A stretch of DNA of 64,000 bases from Chloropicon primus (Eukaryota > Chlorophyta > Chloropicophyceae > Chloropicales > Chloropicaceae). Of the stretch, positions 13,001 through 24,547 are shown piece by piece. The translations under genes and the position numbers were made by a program. The DNA lies in the NCBI GenBank assembly GCA_023205875.1, contig CP060770.1, forward strand, positions 370,501-434,500. The letters run 5' to 3'. The number at the start of each line of letters is the position of its first letter. The first letter of the stretch is position 1. The notes under the pieces are model-generated. The model was not told the DNA's origin. It did no database searches and saw only the letters and a program-made list of their open reading frames with translations.

Positions 13001-14011
13001 GATGCTCATCAGTGCGATGAAGATGCTCAGGCCGTCCATTTCGTTGCTCAGGCCCCCCAAGACGAACGTCTGGTCGCACGGGATGCGGAAGGGAGCCGCT
13101 CCACTCGGATCGCACCCGGTCTCCCTCACTTGTTTGGCCAACGCCCACCCCGCGAAAAGGGTGATCACGAGGTACATGACGTTGAAGCTGGAGAGCATGG
13201 CGCCGTTGGCGAACCCGAGCTTCGCTGAGTTCAGGGTCCCGCTGTTCCTGGCCTCCCTGGTGGCCCGGTCGTACTTGCGCTGCATCTTCCTCACCGCGTT
13301 GAGCGACAGGATGGTCCTCAGGCCCGTGAACGACTCGAAGGCCACGGCATTCGCCTTGGAGTACGCCTTGTCCTTGAAGTCGGCCTGGTCGCTGTTCAGC
13401 TTGACCAGCCAGCTCAGAGCCCCGGCGACCAGCGGCATCAGCGCGATGGTGATGAGGGACACGTAAAAGTTGTAGAGGAACCCAATGAGGAGCGCCGAGA
13501 GAGCCCCGGAGAGGAACTGGATGCCCATGGCAAGCTTCGCCCCCAGGCCCTCCTCGTAGGTCATCATGGAGCTCGACATCTTTGCGGCAAGCCCAGCCGC
13601 GTTGCTCCTCGGGTTGTCGTAAAACTCCATGTCCTGCCTCATGAGCGCCGCGTACCAGGCCTTCCTCATCTTCCTCGCCAGCCTCGAGCTCACCCTAGCG
13701 TAACACATGTACTGCACGGTTCCCGCGACGAGGACCACGCACCCAATCACGGTGATGGTGATCGCTATCCTGTTCATCGTGCTCATGATCCTCTCCGGGT
13801 CCGTCAGGGCAGACATGGACCCCGCGAAGAAGACTATGAGCAGGGGTTCCCCCACCCCGTTCACCGCAGCTGCCACGGCACCCACGAGCATCAACAAGTA
13901 GTCCTCCTTCGTGGCGAACATGAATGTCTCCTTCAGAGTCGCCGTACCTCCCACCCCCTCGTTCTTCCCCTTCTCCATGTCCGCCATCTCTGCAGCAGGT
14001 GCCGCTTCCAT
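10061..14011 (-). CDS. ABCB-family full ABC transporter (P-glycoprotein/MDR type)
   Basis: A 1,316-aa intronless protein with the full TMD-NBD-TMD-NBD layout of ABCB exporters, a normal length for the family. NBD1 has Walker A GASGSGKST (about residue 425), signature LSGGQKQR, Walker B ILLLDEATSALD and an H-loop in IVIAHRLST. NBD2 has GPSGSGKST (about residue 1103), LSGGQKQR, VLLLDEATSALD and MIAHRLST. Both sites look catalytically canonical. Hydrophobic segments before each NBD are consistent with 2 x 6 helices. The linker (about 640-700) is charged and Ser-rich. The protein likely sits in the plasma membrane or a vacuolar membrane and exports amphipathic compounds or lipids; the substrate cannot be deduced. 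The ATG at 14011 is immediately preceded, in sense orientation, by CGTTACG. Confidence 0.95.
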   Translation of the reverse strand: MEAAPAAEMADMEKGKNEGVGGTATLKETFMFATKEDYLLMLVGAVAAAVNGVGEPLLIVFFAGSMSALTDPERIMSTMNRIAITITVIGCVVLVAGTVQYMCYARVSSRLARKMRKAWYAALMRQDMEFYDNPRSNAAGLAAKMSSSMMTYEEGLGAKLAMGIQFLSGALSALLIGFLYNFYVSLITIALMPLVAGALSWLVKLNSDQADFKDKAYSKANAVAFESFTGLRTILSLNAVRKMQRKYDRATREARNSGTLNSAKLGFANGAMLSSFNVMYLVITLFAGWALAKQVRETGCDPSGAAPFRIPCDQTFVLGGLSNEMDGLSIFIALMSIAQGGQFMGSVSTAIDTFAQARKAAKDAVDVIAREPKINTEDEGGLKPEKVEGHIVFDGVHFCYPTRPGIKVCENMCLDLKPGTTLALVGASGSGKSTVVQLVQRFYDPSEGRVLLDGRDIKDLNVRWLRQHVGIVSQEPKLFSGSLAENIALGAKSAGREATQAEIEEAAKMANAHDFIMEFKDGYQTDVGFGGSQLSGGQKQRIAIARALVKKPQILLLDEATSALDNKSEQVVQEALDRLLETGKNRTTIVIAHRLSTIRTADVICYVQQGEVVEKGSHEDLMRIDCGHYRALVEEQEVKKDKESEAAIASGRRSSNSMKDPRVSTDSVQSSRSATAQDLEAAKDSGAKEEPTKVPWSRIIGMNKPDFGYLAIGVAFGAVAGAMYPMWGFMFSEMIVLFFTPVIKCEDVATSGGTFIPSLIPQQLGGPFDSCQDYWNYNADKIWDQSKFLSYFWVLIAVVALGSHVGLFYGFGAASENLAYRVRNMMFGSYLRQEPGFFDMPENAVGSVSSKLANDATKLKAKTGEPLQAIVTTVFGLLLGLILAFVYAWPIALIAIGVLPLLGGAMSIQTAIIFGGGEKAKETKENAELGALAGESLTAMRTVEALCVERTFVKRYESIVGSGIEFTELAKKGVVYGLSFGFQPWTFALLLWFGGWCVKNMGYDFRDFSIALFAFFFGLFGLALAAAGITDAKEAGAALANIFAVLDRETKIDPLSESGEKPVDTRGQIQLKGIRFTYPARPDSVVCKGLTFEVKAGQKVGLVGPSGSGKSTAIQMIERFYDPDEGKTVFDKKDVRKLNYKWLHSQIGMVGQEPILYQGTLADNIGLGYSDGEGDCPQDRIVEAAKLANAHEFIEGLPFGYSTELGQGGTLLSGGQKQRVAIARALVQKPKVLLLDEATSALDNASEAIVQKTLDKLIMECEMTTVMIAHRLSTVRNMDVIIVVDEGTVVEFGTHENLMKMKGLYYALVQSSGSGR

Positions 14012-14061
14012 CGTAACGCTCGCCGGAAGGAGCCCTGGAGCCCTGGAGCGTTACGTAACGC
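14012..14061. promoter_or_regulatory. CGTAACG element and 14-bp palindrome at ABCB start
   Basis: CGTAACG at 14012-14018 directly abuts the minus-strand ATG. A perfect palindrome, GCGTTACGTAACGC, lies at 14048-14061, 37 bp further upstream. The palindrome holds two opposed copies of the heptamer, suggesting a dimeric factor site. The role is inferred. Confidence 0.4.
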
Positions 14062-14693
14062 CAAAGCCCTCGCGGCCTCTCTTGTGGCTCCGCAGAGAGA
14101 TGACAAGACGCAAGGGTCCGCGGAAGGAAAGGAAGGAAGAAAGGGGTCAAGGAACTCGAAACGGTTCGAGGAAACGAACCCCTCCGTAACAGAAGACGCT
14201 CTTGGTCTTTGCGATTCGCTTTTTCGCTCACTGCCCGTCCATGAAGAGCGCCGCGCCCTTCAGCCGCCTGTTCATCTCCGAAGGGAAGAATGTTTCATCA
14301 TGGGCTGCTTTGGGGCAAGTCGGGGAGAGAGGCCAATGCTTGGCCGAGGAGAGGCATTGGTGATCATGGCACAAGTGGAGGCAAAAACAAAAAAAAGGGT
14401 TCTCCTCCAATGTCCCGTTGTTCGTTTCTTCCGCACCAACACCGAAGCTCCTCCTGCGGATGGATGAGGAGGATGACAACTATTTCATTCCTGTAGTTGG
14501 AAGTGAAGGTCAAGGTCACACTACACCTCTCTTGCATGTTGCTCCTTCTCTTGTGCTCACTCTCTCTCTCTTGCTTGCTTGCTAGAGTCGTGCATGGATG
14601 CGTTTGGGCTTCTGCTCGAAGGGAAGACGAGTCAGAGAGTGGTGGAAAGTCATGAACAATCCCTTTCCATCATCCACCAGCACCATCCAGCAC

Positions 14694-14748
<55 letters not shown>

Positions 14749-14846
14749 CTCTTCAGTGTTCCTTGAAGAGACTCGAAGAGACCAGTGAAACCAAAACCAA
14801 AGGCGGCATCTTGGTGGGGACCTTGACTCGACTCCACTGACGAACT
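14062..14846. other. Intergenic: divergent region between ABCB and TMX2-like
   Basis: A 785-bp gap between divergently transcribed genes, with no supported ORF. It holds GGAAGGAAAGGAAGGAAG-type purine tracts near 14119-14140 and the (CT)n tract listed separately. Nothing else was recognised. Confidence 0.5.
14697..14745. repeat. (CT)n microsatellite
   Basis: About 24 uninterrupted CT dinucleotides lie 100 bp upstream of the TMX2-like ATG. The same ACCATTCTCTCT context recurs with a shorter CT tract in intron 1 of that gene (about 14949-14972), so the two tracts may be related by duplication. Confidence 0.9.
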
Positions 14847-14948
14847 ATGGGGAACATTGGGAGGTTCTTGCAACCTTATTACTTGTTCAATGCATTGATC
14901 TTGCTCTCGTACCCTCTTGCCAGGTTCTGGGCCGTAAGTCAACACCAT

Positions 14949-14979
<31 letters not shown>

Positions 14980-15920
14980 ATGTCCATCCCCAGACCAAGA
15001 TGAACCAAGTGAATCCAAGGGACGACTCGATGTGGAACATTGGGAGGAAGGGGACGGCACGGGACGGCAATGACTGACGGTAGCAATCTCAATCTCTCAC
15101 ACACGCAATTCGTTTGTGTCCTCACGGGTGGTGGTGCAGATGAACACCAGGGGGTTGAGGAATGGACTTGTGCACACGGAGTCCGAGGTGATCAGCTGGG
15201 AGAAACAAGCGTTCAGCTTGCTGGGCATCATCACGGTGGTGAAATTCATCAAGAGGCAATCCCTGGACTCCTTCTTCTCGGACTTTTTCATGTTCATGAA
15301 AGTTGCTGTGGCTGTCCTGGCCTTTGTCTTGGATGTGAGGTGAGTCATCCTGTGTATAGGAATAGTGTCAATACCTTGGCGTCCTGACTTTGTTCACTTG
15401 TCTCGATGATGCATGCAGGTTGTTCAGCTGGTACTGGATGGTGTACACGATCATGTTCGTCCTCCTTCAGCAACCACGATACGCTGGTCCCTCCAAGTTC
15501 ACGCACTACACACCTGCAAGCCTGCATGAAGCGGTGAACCTCGATGACGGTGTCTCCAGACTTATTGAGTTCCACGCGGCATGGTCGCCGCCGTGCCTTC
15601 ACCTGGAACCCGCAATGGCGGAGCTCTCAGTCAAGTACACCAAAGATGATTTCAAGTTTGGAAAGTTTGACGTGGGAAGGTGGCCTTACGTTGGTGAAGG
15701 GTACAAGGTATCGACTTCGGCGATTGCCAACCAACTGCCGACTTTGATCTTGTTCAAGGGAGGCAAGGAGGTGGCCAGGATTCCACACGTCTTCAAGGAC
15801 GGCTCATTCGTCAAGGGGCGGTACAGGAAGAAGGACATCATCAAGGGCTTCGATTTGGACGGCAAGAGCAAGAGAAAGACGACAGCAAAGTCCAAGAGGG
15901 AGGCCAAGAAAACGAGGTGA
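14847..15920 (+). CDS. TMX2: TMX2-like thioredoxin-related ER transmembrane protein
   Basis: Three exons, 14847-14933, 15140-15339 and 15419-15920, joined at GTAAGT...CAG and GTGAGT...CAG introns, give 262 aa (human TMX2: 296). Order: an N-terminal hydrophobic segment after LQPYYL (human LAQPYYLLSAL), a second and third membrane span around LLGIITVVKF and FMFMKVAVAVLAFVLDVR, a fourth in exon 3, then a thioredoxin fold with FGKFDVGR and KVSTSAIANQLPTLILF (human FGKVDVGR, KVSTSPLTKQLPTLILF). The active-site tetrapeptide is SPPC (AWSPPC), where human has SNDC. Only the second cysteine of CXXC is kept, so classical oxidoreductase activity is unlikely. The C-terminus is Lys/Arg-rich and could serve ER retention. 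An AATAAA occurs about 128 bp after the stop. The gene converges on the DAP decarboxylase. Confidence 0.9.
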
Positions 15921-16107
15921 TGATAGAGGGTCGAGTCGAGGAGGAATTGTATTTTTTTTGAACCACGCGCCGGGGACTTGGGCCAGGGAGCACGGGCCAG
16001 CAGACGAAGACGGTGTCCCCGAATGAGTAAAACATTGTAGTACTACGAATAAAATTGTGTCCTAGCGGGGTCCGCTGTCCGGTTGCGCCGCGACGCGGGT
16101 GTGTATT

Positions 16108-18323
<2,216 letters not shown>

Positions 18324-19417
18324 ATGGCGACGTTCACGGCGAGGAAGAAGATTCTCAAGGTAAGAAAAACGCATCACACAGCAAAACACCATCCACAAAC
18401 ACCATCCACAAACACCACAAAGGGATCCCAAACCCATACCCATTACCCATGCTCAAGTCCATGCCATGCCAAAGCCGAAGTCGAAGTCGAAGTCGAAGTC
18501 GAAGCATCGCCTGGTTTTGTTTTTTCATGGCGTGGCGTGTTGTGATTTCTTTCGCGCTTGCTGTTTTGTCTTGACAAAGGAAATGGGGATGGCACGAGAG
18601 GCACGAGGTTTTTTTCTTTTTCAAACAAAAAAAACATTGAAACCCAACCACCGCCATGGTGTCTTGGCCTCCGTGATGCTCACCACCACCACCACCACGA
18701 TCACCATCATCATCATCATGTCTTGTTTTGTTTTGTTCCTCCGCCATTGGGTTTCGTTTCACTGACGCAACGCATTCCCTTTTCCTTTTTGCTTTCCTCC
18801 ATCACAACGCATCGCAACGCATGACATGGTTTGTTTCGTTCATCTTGATTATATATAATTTGTATGAATAGGAGAAGGGCGTGTCACCCGATAGCTTTGA
18901 GGAGAGCGTGGCTCAGGCATTGTTTGACCTGGAAGCGACGAGCGCGGAGTTGAAGGGAGACTTGCGGGACTTGTACATCATGAGTGCCAAGGAGGTGGAC
19001 ACGAGCGGCGGAAGGAAGGCGGTGATCATCCACGTGCCATTCCGCTTGAGGAAGGGCTTCCAGAAGATTCAGGAGAGGCTCGTCAGGGAGCTCGAGAAGA
19101 AGTTCAGCGGGAAGCACGTCGTTATCGTAGCACACAGAAAGATCATGAAGCCTCCAAAGTCTGGATACTCGCTCGCCAGGTCTAGAAGCAGGTCCCTCAC
19201 CGCCGTCCACGAGGCCCTCCTCAGCGACGTCTGCTACCCAACCGAGATCGTCGGAAAGAGGACGAGGTTCGCCGGAGACGGTTCCAAGGTCCTCAAGGCC
19301 TTCTTGGACCCAAAGGAGAAGAACTCCACCGAGGGAAAGCTCGAGACCTTCAGTGCCGTGTACAGGGATTTGACCGGGAAGGACGTTCACTTCGAGTACC
19401 CCATCCAGGAGTCCTAA
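18324..19417 (+). CDS. RPS7: 40S ribosomal protein S7 (eS7)
   Basis: Exon 1, 18324-18359, encodes [13 protein letters not shown] 512-bp GTAAGA...TAG intron follows, and exon 2 is 18872-19417. The product is 193 aa (human RPS7: 194). Family landmarks are the N-terminal leader, AQALFDLE, the basic patch [48 protein letters not shown] and the C-terminal [12 protein letters not shown]. This is a structural subunit of the cytosolic 40S ribosome. The intron directly after a tiny first exon is typical of ribosomal protein genes, as also seen in RPL26 here. The intron carries a short (GTCGAA)n run near 18475-18505. Confidence 0.97.
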
Positions 19418-20646
19418 AGAACAAACACACAAAACACAAAACAACAACCGTTTAGTATAACTTTACTTCTAGTATAGCACAGAAAACAAGGCCGGCCTGG
19501 GAGACCCAAGAGACTTTCTTCTTCTTCTTCTTCTTCTTCTTCTTCTTTGTGTGGCCGAGAGAACCAGTTATTATGAGAACGTACGACCGCCTTGTCCTTC
19601 TTTTTCTTCTTCCATCCCACCCGCCCAGTCCAGCCAATCCATGGGCCTGAGGAAGAACGAAGGAAGGAAGGAGGAGAAGAAGAAGGACAAGGGAAGGCTT
19701 GTTGGCTTGCTGTTTCGGATGCAAACCTACCTTGCACCCTTCTCTCTTCTTCCTTGTCCCTCCCTTTACTGCGATTGAAGTGAATTGTTCAGGAGGCCAG
19801 ACAAAGCTTGAGCTTGTCTCCTCCTCCTCCTGGTTCATGGTAATGAAAGACAAGAGGACAACGGCGCAATGCCTCCCTCCAGAACGCAAATCCAAGCCAA
19901 GGGAAGCCAAGGGAAGCCCAGCCAAGCCCAGCCAAGCCCGCAGAGATGCTCTGCGAGCTTCCCCACCCCCAGCATCGTCCTCCCCTCAGCGTCTGCCTCC
20001 TCCTCCTCCTCCTTTGTTCTCCTTTGCCTTGGTCTCGTTTTAGGGTTTGAAAAGGGCCCAAATCGGTGTAACGTCGCTCGACACAAAACATATACAAAGT
20101 CCGTGTTGCGTTCTTCCTAACACGTCACACCCTTTTCCGACCCAGCAGCGGAGCGCCACGAGAGGAGCGCACAGTGCGGTCGCTGTGGAGGACGAGAGCG
20201 ACGACGACGACGACGACGACCCCCGAGTGGCGGAGGTGTCTCGACCTCGAGGTTAAGCTTTACCGTCATCCCTCACTCGCCGCCATCCCGCCATCACCGC
20301 CATCCCGCCGCCGCCAGAAGTCAGAGAGACGGAGCCTCGACGCGGTGGGCATGAGGTAGAGGAGAGCGAGGAGAGGAGAGGAGAGGAGGAGAGGAGAGAC
20401 AAGAGGAGGGAGGAACGTGTCGGTCGCGTCAGACTTATCAATCTGGTTCGAACGCATGGATTGATTCATTTCGGTTCGGTTCAATCAAAGCTTCCTCAAG
20501 AAGCGTTCGTTGCGTTGCGTTGTATTGGAATGGCTAGCGTTGTTGTTGTTGGTTATCAATATCAAAGGTTGTTGGGTATCTTTTATTTTGGTTCATAGAG
20601 AGCACTAGACAGAGAGCAGAAGAGAGAGAGAGAGAGAGCAGAGACC
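19418..20646. other. Intergenic, 1.2 kb, simple repeats
   Basis: Holds a (TTC)n tract at about 19515-19547, GGAAGGAAGGAGGAGAAG-type tracts near 19660-19700, AAGCCAAGGGAAGCC repeats near 19890-19940, (GAC)n near 20205-20222 and GAGGAGAGGAGAGGAG runs near 20365-20400. Several low-complexity reading frames exist on both strands, but none shows family resemblance. Probably RPS7 3' flank plus the PP2A B promoter and 5' leader. Confidence 0.5.
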
Positions 20647-22275
20647 ATGGTGTGGCAGTGCATCCAGAGATTCAAAGAGGATGGGGGTGGGCAGAGGGGA
20701 CAGAGGGGAGAGGAGTCACAGGAGGAAGTGGTGTCCGCCCTGCAGTTCAGCAAAAATGGGGAATACCTTGCTGCTGCAGATTGTGGAGGACGGATCGTCT
20801 TGCTGGAGCAACTGAAGAAGGACTTCACGGATGAGGATGGATTGGAGCAGATGAATTTGGATGGGGATGAGTCGCCGACGGTGAGCGGGAGGAACGGGAG
20901 AGCGAACGGCAGCCCGACGACCAAGGAGGAGGGCAAGGCGGATCACCCGGAAGGGCAAAGCGGGCCTCAGGTGTATTACAAGCACATGATGGAGTTTCAG
21001 TCTCACGAGAGGGAGTTCGACTACTTGAAGAGCATGGAGATCGATGAGCGGGTGAACCAAATCAAGTTCTTTCAGTCGGCGAGCAGCTCGATGAACATAT
21101 TGTGCACCAACGATAAGAGGATAAAGCTGTGGAGCGTTTCGAATCGGAAGGCGAAGAACATCTCCAACTTCAACTTCAGGCCGAACATGAACGTGAGGCC
21201 AAAGACGACGACCGAGTCCATCTCCGCGAGCAAGACTCCCAAACCTAGGCAGAAGGGGCTGAGCGTGAGCACGATAGTGAACAATCAGATCCTCGGCGGA
21301 GGAAAGTTGAAGAGGCCAACGATGGAGAGTATTAGAGTTCCTTGTATATCAAATGTACAATACGTGATGAATGCGACCTGCCGGAGGAACTACGCCAATG
21401 GGCACTTGTACCACATTCACTCGATAGACATAAACACGGACGGGGAGACCTTCATCTCTGCGGATGATCTGCACATCAACTTGTGGAACTTTGAGGTGAT
21501 GAACGAGAGCTTTAACATCGTGGACATGCAGCCTGGCAACATGGACGAGCTCACAGAGGTCATCACGAGTGCGCTGTTCCACCCGAACCACTGCAATATC
21601 TTGGCCTACTCGAGCAGCAAAGGGACGATCCGCTTGACGGATCTCAGGGCGTCCGCGTTGTGCGACACCTCGACGAAAGTCTTCGACGTTCAGAGGCCTC
21701 AGGAGAACCACTCTTTCTTCTCGGAGATCGTGGCCAACGTGACGGACATCAAGTTCACGCCGAACGGGAACGAGATCATCGCGAGGGACTACCTGTCCGT
21801 GAAGCAGTGGGACCTCAGGAAAGAGTCCGAGCCCTTGTGCGTGTACAACGTGCAAGACATTCTGACCCCAAAGCTGGTGGACTTGTACGAGAACGACTGC
21901 ATCTTTGACAAGTTCGAGTGCTGCATGTCGCACAACGGAGAGTACATCGCCTCGGGGTCTTACTCCAACACTCTGAGGGTTTTTGGAACGAAGACGGGAT
22001 CGGACGAGCTCCTGGAGGCCTCGATGACGCCCATGAATGTTCACGGGGCGAGCGAGCCCGTCAAGAACAGGTCCCCGCGCTTTGCTTCCTTGTTCGGAGG
22101 CAAGGCAGTCGCGGACGTTCCAAAGAGGAAGGAGCTGGATTTGAATATTTTAAACTGCTACGCCAAGCTGAGGCACATGCAGTGGCATCCCACCCACCCT
22201 TTGCTTTCTGTGGCAAGGGGGAACGAGATCTACATGCTCTCTGACGTGCCGGGGTCGTCCACGCCGTTTGGTTAA
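20647..22275 (+). CDS. PPP2R2: PP2A regulatory subunit B (B55/PPP2R2 type, WD40)
   Basis: A 542-aa intronless WD40 beta-propeller that targets the PP2A core enzyme to substrates such as mitotic phosphoproteins. B55 signatures are EFDYLKSMEI, LCTNDKRIKLW, YHIHSIDINTDGETFISADDLHINLW, SFNIVDMQPGNMDELTEVIT, FHPNHCN, YSSSKGTIRL.D.RASALCD, SFFSEI, RDYLSVK.WD and LYENDCIFDKFECC; human B55 alpha has near-identical strings. Relative to the usual ~450 aa there are extra low-complexity insertions near residues 15-25, 65-115 and 170-215. Start: the ATG at 20647 lies in an ACCATGG context and just precedes the first blade. Confidence 0.96.
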   Translation: MVWQCIQRFKEDGGGQRGQRGEESQEEVVSALQFSKNGEYLAAADCGGRIVLLEQLKKDFTDEDGLEQMNLDGDESPTVSGRNGRANGSPTTKEEGKADHPEGQSGPQVYYKHMMEFQSHEREFDYLKSMEIDERVNQIKFFQSASSSMNILCTNDKRIKLWSVSNRKAKNISNFNFRPNMNVRPKTTTESISASKTPKPRQKGLSVSTIVNNQILGGGKLKRPTMESIRVPCISNVQYVMNATCRRNYANGHLYHIHSIDINTDGETFISADDLHINLWNFEVMNESFNIVDMQPGNMDELTEVITSALFHPNHCNILAYSSSKGTIRLTDLRASALCDTSTKVFDVQRPQENHSFFSEIVANVTDIKFTPNGNEIIARDYLSVKQWDLRKESEPLCVYNVQDILTPKLVDLYENDCIFDKFECCMSHNGEYIASGSYSNTLRVFGTKTGSDELLEASMTPMNVHGASEPVKNRSPRFASLFGGKAVADVPKRKELDLNILNCYAKLRHMQWHPTHPLLSVARGNEIYMLSDVPGSSTPFG

Positions 22276-22424
22276 TGGGTGAGAAGATAGGAACGTCAAA
22301 AAAAAGGCTTGACGATGCTGCTAGATTAAACTAAACGCCATAGAACAACATTTGCCCACAGCTGTGGGTAGTATTAAATACAAACACAAAAATACTTTGA
22401 AGAAACACTTCTCCTCCGAGTCCG

Positions 22425-24167
22425 CTAGGCCTTTTTGTTGGCGAAAGAGGACCAGGCAATGCCGGCGACGCCCAAGCCCAGACCCAAGTAGAGGCACGCG
22501 TCGACCGAGTCGAAATTTTGAAGAGTCGTCGTGAGAGCAAGCAACGTGTCCTGCCCAAAGGCGTAGAGAGAAGAGCTCCAGGTGGAATTTCTCCCGGGAG
22601 CGGCGTCCCCAACCACGGAGCTGGCACCCCTTGCCTGCTCCTTCGATTCGCTTGGAGGCGCGCTGCTCTGTCCCTCGGAAAGCTGCACGCCGCCCGTTAT
22701 GTCCCTGCCCAGAGGCTCGTCCAGCAACATCCCGAATGCGGACCACCTCGTGGCCTTGGTGATCTTGACGAGGGCCATCTGGCCTATCAGGCTCTCGGGA
22801 CCGTCGATCAATATTTGAGCATAGGTCTCCGTGTGGCCCACCAGACGGACTCGGTCCGCGGCCTTCTCGACGATGGACACGTACTGCACGGTCCCCTCCA
22901 AGGACTTGTAGACGTCAGTGAAGCTGTCGACGAGCGCAGAGACCTGGCGCGTCCTGGCCTTCACGATCTGCGTGGGCACGCGCTTCATCCGCGCCGCGGG
23001 AGTCCCCGGACGGGGGTAGAACTGCGAGATGTGACAATGCGGGAACGCGTAGTCCTCGACCAACCTCATCGTCTCCTGGTGGTCCTCCTCCGTTTCCCCC
23101 GGGAAGCCGCAGATGATATCCGTCGCGAGCTCGAGGTCCGGCACGAGGGACAAGAGCGTGTCCGCACATTTCCTGAACTCCTCCACGGTGTACTCCCTGT
23201 TCATGCCCCCGAGGACGCTGTTGCTGCCGGACTGGACCGGGATGTGCAAGTAAGAGAACACGAGCGGGTGGTTCAGGACCTCCGCGATTTCGTCCAGCGT
23301 GTCCAGCATGAAGGGGGGGTTGCTCATCCCCACCCTCAGCCTCGTCCTCCCGTCCTTTGGCAAGACGGCGACTATCCTTCGAAGGAGGTACGGCAGCTTG
23401 ATCCCCAGGTCCCTTCCGTACGCCCCAGTGTCCTCGCTGCTGAGCCAGATCTCCCTCACGTCGGGGTCCTCCGCGGCGGTCCGGGCCCTCCCCACGATCG
23501 CCTCCGGGTCGTAGGAGCCCAGCTCCCCCCTCGCGTGCTTCGTCTTGCAATACGTGCAGCTGCCGAGGCACCCCGTGGACAGCGGGATGATCTCGATGTG
23601 CTTGTTCTTCCTCACCTTGGGGAGGTCCAGCCTGGGCAGGGACTTCTTGGACAGCAGTTGCACCGTGTTCCCCTGAAGCGTCTCCTCCACCGCCTCCACG
23701 ACCCTGTCGATTTGCGAAACCCCAAGCAAGCTTATCCCCTCCAGAGCCTTGATCTTCTTGTCCCCTTGAGGCACGCACCCGGCCACCACCATCGGCTTCC
23801 CGACCCTCCTCCCCTTGTTCACGATGTTCACCATCGCCACCTCGCTCGGGTTCTTCACCGTGCACGTGTTCACGAGCCACAAGTCCGCTTCCCTCGAGTC
23901 CTCCGCGATCCGGTACCCGTACTGCTCAAGCTGGCCCGCCATGTACTCACTGTCACTCGAGTTGTGCGAGCAACCAAACGTCTTGACCCAGACGCTCGCC
24001 GTCCCAGGAACGCCAGCGTTACCATCATCATCACGCCGGCATGAAGAAGAAGGAGAAAGGTCCTGCTTCTTTTTCTTCATGCCGACGCGAACTACGGAAG
24101 TCGTGTCCATCCTCCCGTACTCCGCACCATCCTTCGCAGTGATCAGGTCCTCGATATCGACCGTCAT
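22425..24167 (-). CDS. CDKAL1: CDKAL1-like tRNA t6A37 methylthiotransferase
   Basis: Converts t6A37 to ms2t6A37 in tRNA-Lys(UUU), a radical-SAM methylthiotransferase of the MiaB/MtaB group. 580 aa, intronless. The N-terminal UPF0004 domain has the first cluster cysteines in KTFGCSHN.SD.EYM, NTCTVKNPSE and VAGCVPQ. The radical-SAM cysteine triad lies in STGCLGSCTYCKTKHARG, followed by EIWLSSEDTGAYGRD, HIPVQSGS and TDIICGFPGET. A TRAM-like region follows, then a C-terminal hydrophobic segment (LYLGLGLGVAGIAW), matching the tail anchor of animal CDKAL1 in the ER membrane. Start: the first in-frame ATG is 24167 (MTVDIEDLI); upstream extension would need a GTG. The promoter immediately upstream is tandemly duplicated. 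Confidence 0.95.
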   Translation of the reverse strand: MTVDIEDLITAKDGAEYGRMDTTSVVRVGMKKKKQDLSPSSSCRRDDDGNAGVPGTASVWVKTFGCSHNSSDSEYMAGQLEQYGYRIAEDSREADLWLVNTCTVKNPSEVAMVNIVNKGRRVGKPMVVAGCVPQGDKKIKALEGISLLGVSQIDRVVEAVEETLQGNTVQLLSKKSLPRLDLPKVRKNKHIEIIPLSTGCLGSCTYCKTKHARGELGSYDPEAIVGRARTAAEDPDVREIWLSSEDTGAYGRDLGIKLPYLLRRIVAVLPKDGRTRLRVGMSNPPFMLDTLDEIAEVLNHPLVFSYLHIPVQSGSNSVLGGMNREYTVEEFRKCADTLLSLVPDLELATDIICGFPGETEEDHQETMRLVEDYAFPHCHISQFYPRPGTPAARMKRVPTQIVKARTRQVSALVDSFTDVYKSLEGTVQYVSIVEKAADRVRLVGHTETYAQILIDGPESLIGQMALVKITKATRWSAFGMLLDEPLGRDITGGVQLSEGQSSAPPSESKEQARGASSVVGDAAPGRNSTWSSSLYAFGQDTLLALTTTLQNFDSVDACLYLGLGLGVAGIAWSSFANKKA

Positions 24168-24184
24168 GACGAAGCCGATGACGA

Positions 24185-24547
24185 CGAGGATGGTGGCAAG
24201 CGACACCTCGATCGAAAGCTCGCGAGAAGAGACACCCCGTGGTACCCTTCGTTCGCCGAACCCGTCGCCACGATCACTCGCCCGTCACGTTTTCTCTCTG
24301 CCCCTCCTCTTTCCTCCTCTCGATCGATCGCTCTCTCGTGGATTTTGATTTTGATTTTGATCACAGCGAAGTGGCGAGGATGGTGGCAAGCGACACCTCG
24401 ATCGAAAGCTCGCGAGAAGAGCCGCCCCGTGGTACCCTTCGTTCGCCGAACCCGTCGCCACGATCACTCGCCCGTCACGTTTTCTCTCTGCCCCTCCTCT
24501 TTCCTCCTCTCGATCGATCGCTCTCTCGTGGATTTTGATTTTTGATC
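24185..24547. repeat. Tandem 190-bp duplication in divergent promoter
   Basis: Copy 1, 24185-24374, and copy 2, 24375 to about 24547, are nearly identical. Both begin CGAGGATGGTGGCAAGCGAC and run through a GATCGATCGCTCTCTCG block to a GATTTTGATTTT tail. A truncated third start (GCGAGGATGGTGGC) follows near 24567. The repeat begins 18 bp upstream of the CDKAL1 ATG, so it lies in its promoter or leader. Each copy carries a GACACCTCGATCGAAAGCTCG block, also found upstream of the rhodanese gene. Confidence 0.9.

Noticed and set aside
20420-20500. Possible tRNA B-box (GGTTCGAAC) upstream of PP2A B
   Set aside because: No matching A-box or acceptor-stem pairing could be built around it.
22518-24044. 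508-codon + strand open frame
   Set aside because: Antisense shadow of CDKAL1.
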